NCBI GenBank assembly: GCA_029204225.1
Contig: CM055106.1
Span: 34,194,361 to 34,258,360, forward strand
Reading direction: 5' to 3'
Origin: Diphasiastrum complanatum
Taxonomy: Eukaryota; Streptophyta; Lycopodiopsida; Lycopodiales; Lycopodiaceae
DNA: 64,000 nt
Shown: positions 54,693 to 64,000 of the stretch, in pieces
How the letters are laid out: each line of letters starts with the position of its first letter
Numbering within the stretch: the first letter of the stretch is position 1
Notes under the pieces: generated by a model
The model's database searches: none
Told to the model about the DNA's origin: nothing
Seen by the model: the letters and a program-made list of their open reading frames with translations, nothing else
Program-made: the position numbers and the translations under genes

Positions 54693-54915
54693 CATCCTCA
54701 ACCAAATTTCACGAAATTCCGACTCCGTTTGATACTCCAATTTGTCAATTGCCTCCTGACTGTCCAACGCATTTTCACAGCCTTCATTTTCACTTTTCTC
54801 ATTTGCTGATTGTTGTCCTTTCTTAGTTGTGATAATAGTGGTTTTAATAGACTAATTTGGGGTGACAACAAGAGTCCGCTCTCTCAAGTTTTTGTCTATT
54901 CCTTCCACTATCATT

Positions 54916-55884
54916 ATGGCACATTCACCTACCCCGAGTGAGACTACTCAGGAAACCTTATCCGATCAGTTTCGTCGCATGGATGGGAACCTTTCTGGCC
55001 TCGTTCTTCGCTTCGATACCGTTATGACCGGCTTTGCTACTATGCAGTCACAGATTGATTCTTTACAGCCTCATGGTCCTGGTAAAGCTCCTGTTTTTTC
55101 TTCATTTGGGACTCCCCCTCCATTTGGATTTCCATCTTCCTCTGCTAGTCAGCTTGGTGGTGGACCGATCATTCCACCTAACCCATCTCCTGGTTTCTTT
55201 TCACGTCCCCCACTTCCTGAGCCACACTTTGCTCAAGACTTTCGTGATAGGGTACAGCTTGCTACCTATTCCGATTCCTCTAACGGGAACTTATTAGAGA
55301 ATTGGTTTGCTAAGCTTGATACATATTTTCAGATCTACCCTAAGACTGATCCTCAGAAGATCCAGTTGGCTGCTTTACATTTAGATGGACGTGCCGCCAC
55401 GTGGTGGCGAGTTTATAGAGCTGATCCTGATCGGGAAGGGTTCCATTTATGGCATACTTTTCGCCGTGACCTCCGTCATGCTACGATTGACCCTCAGTGG
55501 CTCGACCTCCAACGTGATACATTCCGTAGTCTCACTCAGACCATTGATCTTGCTTCTTATACAGATCAGTTTATGGAGCTTTCTTATCTTTTCATAGATC
55601 TACAGCCCACTGAGCTTATTTCTCGTTACATTGTTGGGCTTCGTGGTGCTTTACGTTTTGATGTTTTTTCCTTCCGTCCTCCCACACTTGTTGAGGCGAT
55701 GTCTCTTGCCAGTACTTTACAGCACAAGTACTCTGACACTCATCCTTCCCGCTTCTCCCGACCCCATCCTTCTGCTTCATCTTTTCCCGCTGCGTCCACC
55801 CCTACACCTGCCCCTTCTATTCCAGCTCTCTCCATTGTCCCTTCGTCTCCTCGTCCTCCGACTCCTCGACCTGCTTTTGTCTGA
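54916..55884 (+). CDS. TE10 gag
   Basis: ATG 54916 (the frame is open to 54862 but starts there with GTG). About 322 residues: a Thr/Ser-rich N-terminus and a coiled segment (SDQFRRMDGNLSGLVLRFD). Then comes a Pro/Ser/Gly linker and a capsid-like domain (VQLATYSDSSNGNLLENWF, QLAALHLDGRAATWWRVY, YIVGLRGALRFDV), and a Ser/Pro-rich tail. TGA at 55882-55884 ends it, but the zinc knuckle continues in the same frame, so this stop probably replaced an Arg codon (CGA to TGA). Shape and order fit a chromovirus gag. Confidence 0.85.
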   Translation: MAHSPTPSETTQETLSDQFRRMDGNLSGLVLRFDTVMTGFATMQSQIDSLQPHGPGKAPVFSSFGTPPPFGFPSSSASQLGGGPIIPPNPSPGFFSRPPLPEPHFAQDFRDRVQLATYSDSSNGNLLENWFAKLDTYFQIYPKTDPQKIQLAALHLDGRAATWWRVYRADPDREGFHLWHTFRRDLRHATIDPQWLDLQRDTFRSLTQTIDLASYTDQFMELSYLFIDLQPTELISRYIVGLRGALRFDVFSFRPPTLVEAMSLASTLQHKYSDTHPSRFSRPHPSASSFPAASTPTPAPSIPALSIVPSSPRPPTPRPAFV

Positions 55885-56525
55885 CGTTACACGTCTGCAG
55901 AGTTCGCTGACCTTCAACAGCAGCGTCTTTGCTTTCGTTGTAAGAGTCCTGACCATTTTGCCCGTGATTGCCGTCAGCCTCTCCCTACTACTACTGCTGT
56001 TTTTTACCATGAGGGCACTACTCCAAATGATTCCGATATCTACATTCATATTTCTGATGAGCCTGACCTATCCTCTGAGCCTTCCACTAATTTACTTCCT
56101 ACTACTTGCCATGCTCAGCTTGCCTATGCTACTTGGACAAGGCGTCCTGGTCCTCGCTCCATTCGGTTACGTGTACGTATTACAGGTCGTGAGTATATTG
56201 CTTTAGTTGATATTGGCAGCACTCATTCTTTTATTAGCAGTTATATCACTTGTCGGATACATGCTTCACCTATTCCTGCTTAACAGCCTCTCACAGTTGA
56301 GGTTGCCAGTTCCCATTCTTTTCCTAGTTCTCAGATGTTTCAGCGTTTACCATACCGCATTGGAGATTTTTCTGGACAGGCAGATCTTTACTTTATTCCT
56401 ATGGAGCATTATGATCTTATCCTTGGTGCTGATTGGTTTGCATCTCTTGGAGCCGTTACACTGGACTTGACACAGCAGACATTGACATTTTTACTTGATG
56501 CAGTTACACACTCACTTGTTGGCAT
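55885..56525 (+). pseudogene. TE10 zinc knuckle and protease (broken)
   Basis: In frame after the gag stop: CCHC knuckle CFRCKSPDHFARDC (55930-55971). The protease follows, with active site VDIGSTHSFI (D-I-G instead of D-S-G), a TAA at 56281-56283, then FSGQADLYFIPMEHYDLIL and GADWFASLGAV. RT should follow but does not. Confidence 0.85.
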
Positions 56526-57951
56526 TGATTCCAGGGAGACTTCCAGTTGGTTACTGGGAAGCAGTTTATGCGTAGCCTGCCAAAGGCTGACGATGCAGCT
56601 CTTCTTTCCATTCAGAGTACATCAGTTGTTGCTTCACTTTCACCATCCGTGGGTCCTCTTCCTCAGGTTGATGTTGCTTCGGATTTACAGGCTGTTGTTG
56701 TGTGCCTTGCGCCTATATGCCTTGATTCACAGATATCGTATTCATTGGTCATTCCTGGTTTCATTGATATTGTGGCCGATAGCTTGGTGATATTTCTACT
56801 ATTGCTTTTGTGCATACTTCAGATTGCCCTCCTGGTTCGGTGGTTGGTGCAGTATCTTCTCCATTGGTCTCTATATCTCCATCTCTTGAGTCTGTTATGG
56901 CCGATGTTCCTGCTGATTTCTATGGGGTTCTTCATGGGTCCACGTTTGATGGTTCTCTCGCTATTGGTGATCAGGTTGTATCCTCTTTCGCTTTACTCCA
57001 TGGATCTCTGCTTGAGGTTTGTGATCTGCCTCCTGATATTTCTACGGTTCCTGACATGATTCATGCGCCTTTGGCCCTTACTGTTACACATTTTTCATCC
57101 GAGGATATTTGCCAGATGGTCACTATTACTTATCTAGGGCATTTATATGTTGGGATCTTTCTAGATGAGTACATGGACATCCTTCCGTCTCCTGGTGTTT
57201 CTACATATAGGTTTGTTGCAGTCCATGCCGATGGTATACACTTTTTACCTCTTGATATTTGGCATTCCTGGTTATTACGTATCGCTTGGATTTCATTTGG
57301 ACCTATTGCTTACACTACTGCTTCATTTTCAGCTATGGATATATGGCATTCCTGGTTATTACATATAGCTTGGTTTTCATTTGGACCTGTTGATTGGTGC
57401 TGGTTTTTCCATATTACTATATCTCTATGATTATGCATGTGGCTCTCTATCTGTTCCTTGGATTGTTGCTCATTGTCAGGCTTGGCATATCCTGTTGGCT
57501 TGGGTTATTGCCTCCGTTCCAGCTACTGTTTGTCTGGGTGATCTTTAGGTTCCCTGTCATTTCAGGTTGCTCCATATCGCTTGGTCTCCGATGCTGAGTT
57601 GCCACATTGTTCTGGTGTTTCGAGACCATCAGGGTACCTTGAGAGAATTCCTTCTCCTCTCTTGGATAGATTTTGGGGATGTTGCCGCCATATACTTCAG
57701 TGTTGCTCATATGTGCTTTGATACTCATTCCCAGCTACACGTGGATATTGCTCCGATGCTTGCTACTGATGTTGCGGATCCTATTCCTCGTTCCAGTGCA
57801 TTTCTTCTATTCCTCACTTGTGCGCCTGGTGTGTACTTTGGGATTACACTTGCGGCCAGTTCTGATGGGTCATCCAATTCTCCATCCGTTTCTGGTGTAT
57901 CCCATGATGGATTGTTCTACCTTCTCGGGCTTTTTGGATACCTTGGTGCTC
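56526..57951 (+). other. TE10: unrecognised sequence in place of RT, RNase H and integrase core
   Basis: About 1.4 kb with long open frames (for example 56810-57430, 206 codons) showing none of the RT, RNase H or integrase blocks. T-rich on the plus strand, it gives very hydrophobic translations in some frames, likely artefacts of composition. It includes an 84-bp near-duplicate (from 57254 and 57338; shared ggcattcctggttattac). It could be captured host DNA or a very diverged internal region. Confidence 0.5.
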
Positions 57952-58541
57952 GAGAGCTTATTACTCGGGCCAGTTCTCATTTACAGCATGTTCAGCAGCG
58001 TTATCAGACCTCAGTTGATCGTCACCGCCGCCATGTTGAGTTTCAGCTTGGAGATATGCTTTATCTACGCCTACGGTTTGCACGTCATCATTTTGTCCAG
58101 GGCCATGCTTCTACTGAGAAGCTTGCACCACGTTATTATGGGCCTTATCGCATTTTGGAAGTTCTTAGTCCAATTACATATCGCTTATAGCTTCCTGCTT
58201 CCACACACGCCTGTGATGTATTCCATGTCTGTTTATTACGTGCTGCTATTGAGGATGTCGCTCCTTGTGATGCTGAGTTTCCTACTGCTCCAGAGTTATT
58301 TCCATTTTTACCTGCTGCTATATTACAGGTTCGTCTATACCATAGTCGACGCCGCCGGCAGATTCAGTTTTTGGTCCAGTGGGATGGCCGTCCTATTGAG
58401 GAGGCCACATGGGAGCCTATTGATGTCTTTTATCATACATCATCACTTGCGGATCAAGCTCGTGCTCTTGCTACACTTGTTGATTCCTCTACATCAGATG
58501 TTGCTTTAGCTGTTGATGCACCAGGGCTTGCTGCTACTTGA
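57952..58541 (+). pseudogene. TE10 integrase C-terminal region with chromodomain
   Basis: Frame 57952-58187 reads VDRHRRHVEFQLGDMLYLRL and LAPRYYGPYRILEVL, the post-core GPY/F-type module of gypsy integrases. After a TAG the same frame continues through VFHVCLLR to a chromodomain-like segment (QIQFLVQWDGRPIEEATWE, about 58352-58410). The catalytic core is missing. Confidence 0.82.
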
Positions 58542-58584
58542 TCCAGTTTCTTTTCGGTGTCTTTTTCTTTTGTGCCAGGGAGAG

Positions 58585-58985
58585 TTATGGACTCAGCTCA
58601 TTACATTCGCCGCGTCCATTTGCATTTACTTTACTTTATGCATAAGCAAGCCTTGGGCCCTTTTTTATTCATTAGTGACATTTAGACTATATTCATTATT
58701 AGGCCATTTGGACATATTACTGGAGAGTGGGGGCCTTCTTGGAGGGCGCACTATTTTCCCTCCCAGTTGGGCCCTAGCCACCGGAAGCTTCCTTTTAGGG
58801 CTTTCTCTTGGCTATAAGTAGGGAAACTGTGTCATTTGTTATTCAGCTGATGATATTGATCTCTCTCTTTAATCTCCTTAATCTCTCTCTTTCCTGCTTT
58901 CTAGGGTTAAGTCTTGCTTATGTGCTGCTTTCATAGCTTAAGTCTTGCTTATGTGATGCTTTCATAGCTTAGCTTTAGATCAGCT
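58585..58985 (+). repeat. TE10 3' LTR
   Basis: Begins ttatggactcagc after the purine stretch ccagggagag and ends near agatcagctg. It shares long blocks with 50241-50462 and with the solo LTR at 43566-43973. It contains ctctctcttt-type pyrimidine tracts. The exact ends are uncertain by a few bases. Confidence 0.75.
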
Positions 58986-60090
58986 GTGGCTTTATTCGTA
59001 ACTATGTAGGAACTAGTATTTCTAGGCAAAGTAATAAATGCAAGTAGACCCCTCTTAAAGAAAGTAGAGTGAGCCACCTTTTGATGGTGACCTCTAGTGG
59101 AGAGCATTATTCCACTTGTAATTTGTGAAATGTGGAAATTCCCACCTAAGGAGCTCTCTTGCTTATTTAAGAGGCTCCCTCTTTGTGAAGAGGAGCTTTT
59201 TGTGTATTGTATGCTGAAATGAGAAGAGCCTCCATGAGTTAGATGCATCCATTGAGCTCCTTGATCATAATGGTTTTCTTGAGTGATGCCCCTATGATCA
59301 TGCCCTTCCATTCATATTGTGTGTGGTTGTGGATTTAGAGTGGATTAGTTTTCTTGTTTTCCTAGTTGTGGATTAGTCTTCATTTCTTGTTGTGATTTAA
59401 TGTAGGAATCAGCATTCAAGTAAACTAAATAGGCTAGAAATGTGGCATAAATCTTGCATATCCTCTCACATTCTAGTTCTTGATGTTCTTGGGATGTCCA
59501 AGAATCAAAAGACTGGTTGGTTTCTTGATTCTTGGACTTCTAACATGCTGTAGATTAGTTCTTGTTTCTTGTTTTGTCAATTTATGCAAGTATAGTAGTG
59601 CTTAGAATCTGATTTCAGTTCATTTTGCAGCAAAGTAGAAGTAGGAATCCATCGTTGAGAACAACCCTCTGAACAGATGCTCATCATCTGGTTTTTAGTC
59701 GGCCTTCCAAGATGGATTAGACGCGAGCTTAAATCCAATGATGAATATATGAGCCTCAAATTAGCTATGTCTGATGCCATCAAGGAGGAAGACAAAGGAT
59801 CATATGGTGATGAATCTAGGGAACAACGAGCACCACGTCCTCCTGTCCATGAGTCCAAGCCGATCGCGGATACCCAAGATCAGCTTTGGAAATCCCAGTT
59901 GGAGTTGTTTAATAAGCAACACCAACTACAGATGGAGAAACTCACCAATGAGTTTCAAACTACCCTGAAGCCTATCCAAAGCAGTATGCCTGGTCAGCCA
60001 AACACTGCACAAGTACCTTACCATAATGTGAAGCATTCTGCCACTAGGTTCAGTTCTTTTATGTTGGTGTATGGCTCTCAGCCACGTTAA
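58986..60090 (+). mobile_element. TE12: TE2-family LTR and gag fragment fused to an integrase scrap
   Basis: 58990 to about 59650 parallels the TE2 LTR. It leads without leader or primer site into a gag fragment, which in turn joins an integrase fragment of the TE8/TE11 type. It is a multiply deleted relic. Confidence 0.7.
59677..60090 (+). pseudogene. TE12 gag fragment with 3' integrase fusion
   Basis: An open frame of 137 codons. Residues 1-117 match the middle of TE2 gag (LIIWFLVGLPRWIRREL, LAMSDAIKEED, QMEKLTNEFQTTLK). From about 60030 the text becomes KHSATRFSSFMLVYGSQPR, which matches the TE11 integrase segment near 53670-53725. It ends TAA at 60088-60090. The chimera is unlikely to be functional. 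Confidence 0.8.
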
Positions 60091-61379
60091 TCAGTTTCTG
60101 TGAAGGTCTTAAGGTGCAACTGCAATTGCTTTCTTTTGAGGGTGAGATGGTAGTACCTCTATGGATGGAGCATGACAAAGTGTTCTTCACATGATTGTGT
60201 CCTTAGTACTCCTTACCTTGGCCGATTTTGATGATGAGGATTAGATCAAGCCTCCGTAAGGGAAGATCTACGAGAAAGGAGACAAAGATTCATTAAAAGA
60301 AGAAAGAAGAAGAAATAAACCATAGTTGCTGAACGTTTCTGAAAATGGGTTCAGAAACGCGGTCAGAAATGTGTTTCTAAACAGCTAGAGCATTTCTCAA
60401 AAACTTTTTTTTTCTTTTGTGGGCAATATGGGTATTAGATTAAGCTCTAATCAAGTGCATTGCATTCAAGTAGGTTGTTGAGTGTTTCGGTAACAATGTG
60501 GTCCAGCTTAGGTGCATCAATCACTGTTGGATTCTTTCACGGATAAAAATTCAAAATGGCTTCTTGTTTTATAGCACGATTCTGGCCGTGAGGAAGGCTA
60601 GAAAATTTTTATATTCTGTAATTTTTTTTTTTGCGTTTCTGGTGCCAGAAACGCGATTCTCGGAATCGCGTTTTTGGGAACGTTTTTTCCCAGAAACACG
60701 ATTCTGGGCAACTATGAAATAAATAAAGTTAGGTCTAGTTTAAGATTTATTCTACTGCATTGCAAGAGATTAGTTGCATTCCACAATTAGATCCTTTTTA
60801 AGAGATGAGCAATACATTGCTTGGCAATCATTTCAAGACTCCCTCTCCCGGTTGAACGGTACCAGTTACTACATTGAATACTCACCATGGCATGATCCAC
60901 AAAACCTTGACCTAGAATTGGCCAACGATAGGCTAAGTGACCTTCAATTATTCTGCCTATGGCCTATTTGACACTTTCTAGTATCTTCTAGAGCATCTTC
61001 TCAAGTTACCGACACATCAGCTACTTTTCTTCACCAGCATACTTTAGCTGAAATGGCTGAAATTAGAGCCAAGAGATGGTGCTTCCAACTCTAAAAGTAC
61101 AAATTATCATATCGAAGATTGGAAGGACCTTGAATTTGCTACTCTATACATGATTGATAAAGATGATAATGGTGAAGTATGTAAACAGACTGTTGATGAA
61201 TCATCAAATATGCGTACTTATGTTGATGGTGTCAAGTACCCCACTTCTTGATCATGGCAAGCTAGGTTGACCCCACTTTTCCCCCATAACCTCTTGCGGC
61301 ATCTCCTTCGGACATCCCCATTTTATGGCATATCTTCATTTGGAATCTACACTATAATCTCGATATTCACAACTGAAAG
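60091..61379. other. Unassigned stretch with palindrome cluster
   Basis: No recognised protein. Frames around 60774-60971 and 61080-61250 are short and nondescript. The palindromes at 60633-60708 are listed separately. Confidence 0.4.
60633..60708. repeat. Three successive inverted repeats built on CCAGAAACGCGATTC
   Basis: gcgtttctgg/ccagaaacgc (60633-60654, 2-nt loop). aacgcgattc/gaatcgcgtt (60650-60672, 3-nt loop, overlapping the first). cccagaa/ttctggg (60689-60708). Related ttcagaaacgcg and ttctaaaca boxes lie at about 60345-60400. Confidence 0.75.
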
Positions 61380-61405
61380 AAAATGAGAAGAAGAAGAAGA
61401 AGCTT
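61380..61405 (-). repeat. LINE 3' tail, (TTC)n
   Basis: On the plus strand gagaagaagaagaagaagctttatt; on the minus strand aataaagc followed by about five TTC units. A simple-repeat tail rather than poly-A marks the likely 3' end. Confidence 0.55.
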
Positions 61406-61742
61406 TATTAACGTCTTGAAGGCACCCATAGGTGCATAAGACAGATACATATGTACAAAGATGCATGGAAGCATCGTCAATGCATAGACTGAAGAAAACT
61501 ATACATGAGAACTAAAGTAATGTAAACAATAAAACGCCCACAACCCGGGCCAGGTAGGACTGATGAGAAGGAGAAAGCAGGGATGCCCACAACCTGGGCT
61601 AGGTGAAGAAGAGAGATCAAGTAAAATATGCCTGAAGTGTCCGCTGATCGGTATGTCAAGATGAAGGTTGTACTAGTTGTCTGCAATCGTGACGGGTTCT
61701 CTTCCGTGGTGGGACAGGTATGTCAATATCATCATCTCAGGC

Positions 61743-62601
61743 TCAAATGAACAAGCCTTTTATGCCACAGTTTAGTTTGCGAATGAATGGACGAGATAAG
61801 TCCATGTTGGAATCCTCATCATGGGCTCGTGTCTGAAAGTATCCCGTAACTAGCAACTGCTGAGAGTCTATGCCCATATGATCGTGCGGAGGCAAAAGTG
61901 AGTGACGAAGTAAAAGCATCTCATGGATAAGAAGCCCCAAACACCGAGCATCAGGATAAGAGAAAAAACTGGTAAGTGTATGCGAACCATCCCGATAAAG
62001 ACAATAATATCGACCACGGATCTCATAATAAACTAGGCATCGAAGTAAGAAGTGTGCCTCATCTTCAAGCTCGCGCATAGAACAGAGGCGACATAATCTA
62101 TGCTCACGCGGGATATTCCAACATCGACCAGTCTCAATAGCAAGCTGATGGGAAGAGGTGCATAGCTGTCCAATGTGGTAACGCAAGCCGTATGAAAGTG
62201 ATAGTGAGAGATACATGGGAGCAAAGGTAAACCAGCTGGATCAAGGGAAAGAAAGTGTGTCTGGTAATAAATGTGGCAAGGTCAGGAAGCTGAGTTGGTT
62301 CCCCATGTGTGCTGCATGTAACGGCGAAAGAGCTGGTGGCGAATATACCGATAAGTGCCCGATGGAAGGTCCGTGACAAAGATGTCCAAAGAACATAGTA
62401 AATCCACCACCTGCTGGTACCATGAAATCTTGGTATTGGAAGCAACAAGAGCAAAAGAAGAAGAAAATCATGTGGCATAGTCAACTTGGCCCGAATCATG
62501 CGTGACAACATATTCGTCTGAATACAGGAAATAGCTGCCCAATCCCAGAGAGAAACAGCCGGTAGCCAAATCTCGGAACCATACATGACTGCTGGAGACA
62601 C
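61743..62601 (-). pseudogene. LINE post-RT region with zinc motif
   Basis: The frame of 62601-62134 continues the RT frame after a TAG at 62671-62673 (VSPAVMYGSEIWLPAVSLWDW, typical downstream of LINE RT). Around 62190 the reading moves to frame 62216-61743, with HRLCRLCSMRELEDEAHFLL and RC, a CX2C...HX4C zinc motif like zf-RVT. Frameshifts near 62200 break continuity. Confidence 0.82.
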
Positions 62602-62670
62602 CCGTGTAGCAAAGAGCTGGCATCTGGTAGAAGGATCAAAAACATGATTTAAAGTACAACCGCTCTCAAA

Positions 62671-63606
62671 CTAGACCAATGCGGAGTGACCCAATGAAAC
62701 CCTTTTAAATGCAACCTGATGGAAGCGAAGCAATGGCAGTATGAATAAGACTCCCAAGTAGGTATAAGAAGTGACAATCTCAACCTCTTGTCCAGCATAT
62801 AGAAAGTGATAGTTGCGAAGACTGTGACGATTAGTGTTGAAAATCAAGACCTTAGTTTTCCCTAGGTTGACAGACAGGCCCCATAAGGTACAAAAATGAT
62901 GTAAGACATGTAAGTGACGCTGCAAACCAGCCGGGGAAGAAGAAAGAAGAACAATGTCATCAGCATAAAGAAGGATAGGAATAATCAAGTGAGCAAGCAG
63001 ACAACCTTCCCCACCTTCACGGATAAGGCGCTCCAAATCATCTACATACAGGGCGAATAGAGTGGTGGACAAGGGACAACCTTGCTTAACACCAACAGTG
63101 CTGCGAATAGGAGCATACAAAATAGACCCTTGCCGAATCCTTGCTAGACCCCTCTCATACAAGGTAATAATCGCTGCAAGCATAGAGTCAGGAATATGAA
63201 GCTGACGTAACCTGCGAAGAAGAAGATCTCGGGGAACTGAATCAAAAGCTTTCTGCAGGTCGACGAAGCAAGCAAAAGCTTTGCGGCCCGCATGTTTGGC
63301 TCCTTCAACAATGCTGTGCAGGGTGAGCACATGATCAAGGGTGCAGTAACCGCGGCAAAAGCCCGCCTGTCCCGTAGCATAGAGTCCACGTGAATCAGCC
63401 TCCATAGAAAGCAGGCGATGAAGGACGGCGCCAAAGACTTTAGTGACAGTGTGGCTGATCATGATGGTCCGGTAGTTGTCAACTTGCATTGCATCACCTT
63501 TTTTCAAAATGGGGCGAAGGAGGTTGGTTGCCCAGGATGTAGGAAGACCATCAGTAACAAAGCGATTGAAACAATGTGCGAGAAGAGGGGAAGGAAGTTG
63601 GACCAC
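62671..63606 (-). pseudogene. LINE reverse transcriptase
   Basis: A 311-codon open frame. Blocks in order: PISHTVTKVF-like region (YRTIMISHTVTKVFGAVLH), QAGFCRGYCTLDHV, FVDLQKAFDSVPR (first Asp), TVGVKQGCPLSTTLFALYVDDL, the catalytic YADDIVLLSS (about 62960), GLSVNLGKTKVLIFN and VEIVTSYTYLG. All catalytic Asp residues are present. It would copy LINE RNA at a nicked target site. The frame upstream (63607-63990) is shifted and carries stops, so the full ORF is broken. Confidence 0.9.
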
Positions 63607-64000
63607 GGGTTTGATGAGTTTAGCAGAAAGGAAATTGACATCAAGAGAACGGTGGTTGTGGAGCTGACGAATAACATCTTCAACGATATGAGAATTGAAA
63701 AGGTCACAATGAAGTGGGCGGGGAGACGAAGGGAGTGGGTGGTATAGAGGTGGGTCGCATGATCAATCCAAGACTGGAGAGGGATGGGAGGAATGGTGCG
63801 AGACTTAGGAAGAAAAGCCCTCCAAAAGGCGGCGGAGGAGGCTGAGTGTAAGTTGTGAAGTAGTCGGGCTGCACAGGTCGTATTCTATACAGCTTTCTTG
63901 TGGTGTAGAAATGTGCGATACTATTTTTCAACCAAGGAAGAGAGCAAAGGTGAAACGGATCGGACGTACTGAGAAAATGAGCCTCCAATGACCTGGGTGA

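Larger units (their letters stand above)
50241..58985 (+). mobile_element. TE10: chromovirus relic with replaced pol core, host of TE11
   Basis: Order: partial 5' LTR (50241-50462), leader, TE11 inserted at 50493/54693, gag, zinc knuckle, protease, about 1.4 kb of unrecognised sequence, integrase C-terminus with chromodomain, 3' LTR. RT, RNase H and the catalytic integrase core are absent. Confidence 0.75.
61380..64000 (-). mobile_element. LINE (non-LTR retrotransposon), 3' part; continues past the window
   Basis: Minus strand: linker (64000-63607), RT (63606-62671), thumb and post-RT region, zf-RVT-like zinc motif, 3' UTR, ending at about 61382 in a short (TTC)n tail preceded by aataaagc. 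No endonuclease is inside the window; it would lie beyond 64000. A related older fragment lies at 41525-42110. Confidence 0.88.

Noticed and set aside
55631-57059. Very hydrophobic ORFs that look like multi-pass membrane proteins
   Set aside because: They are out-of-frame readings of T-rich gag/protease DNA and of the T-rich stretch after it. The gag-protease frame explains the first part.

Overview
This is a repeat-dominated stretch of a land-plant nuclear genome. The evidence is a class I TCP transcription factor gene, the intron-split 3' end of a trehalose-6-phosphate phosphatase gene, and many nested plant-type Ty3/gypsy, Ty1/copia, LINE and tRNA-derived SINE-like elements. There is no bacterial, organellar or viral gene block. 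The long AT-rich spacers, many CT/GA microsatellites and heavy nesting suggest a large genome (fern, lycophyte or gymnosperm would fit). The species cannot be settled from sequence alone.

Layout. 1-2614 is AT-rich spacer. At 2615-7786 a tRNA-derived SINE-like element is split by a decayed 5.1-kb gypsy element (TE1, about 2640-7728). 7842-13009 holds the one clearly intact host gene, a single-exon class I TCP gene (9465-11165), flanked by CT/GA simple repeats. 13010-16900 is spacer. 16900-27771 holds two plus-strand gypsy relics (TE2, TE3). 27772 to about 34700 holds a minus-strand relic of related architecture (TE4). TE2-TE4 share gag proteins with several zinc knuckles and extra ORFs downstream of pol. 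36068-37815 is a 5'-truncated minus-strand copia element (TE5). 37816-41207 holds spacer, an 86-bp SINE-like insertion with 16-bp target duplications, and three TPP exons on the minus strand. About 41525-42110 is a LINE fragment.

42900-60090 is a nest of gypsy elements. It contains TE6 (minus leader and LTR, itself hit by a solo LTR), TE7 (minus RNase H/integrase relic), TE8 (an RT-less chromovirus), TE9 (an integrase relic split by a solo LTR with TSD) and TE10 (a chromovirus whose RT to integrase core is replaced by unrecognised sequence). Inside TE10 lies TE11, a young element with 358-bp LTRs differing at about four sites, a catcc TSD, and pol but no gag. TE12 is a gag relic fused to an integrase scrap. 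61380-64000 is the 3' part of a LINE on the minus strand.

The host genes have no visible functional link. Within the elements the usual order holds: LTR, tRNA primer site, gag with zinc knuckles, protease, reverse transcriptase, RNase H, integrase with or without chromodomain, polypurine tract, LTR. Nearly every copy has lost a different internal block, so none looks autonomous. TE11 is notable because it inserted recently although it lacks gag. Several ORF starts suggested by simple ORF calling are not ATG; where this matters I give the ATG I prefer.
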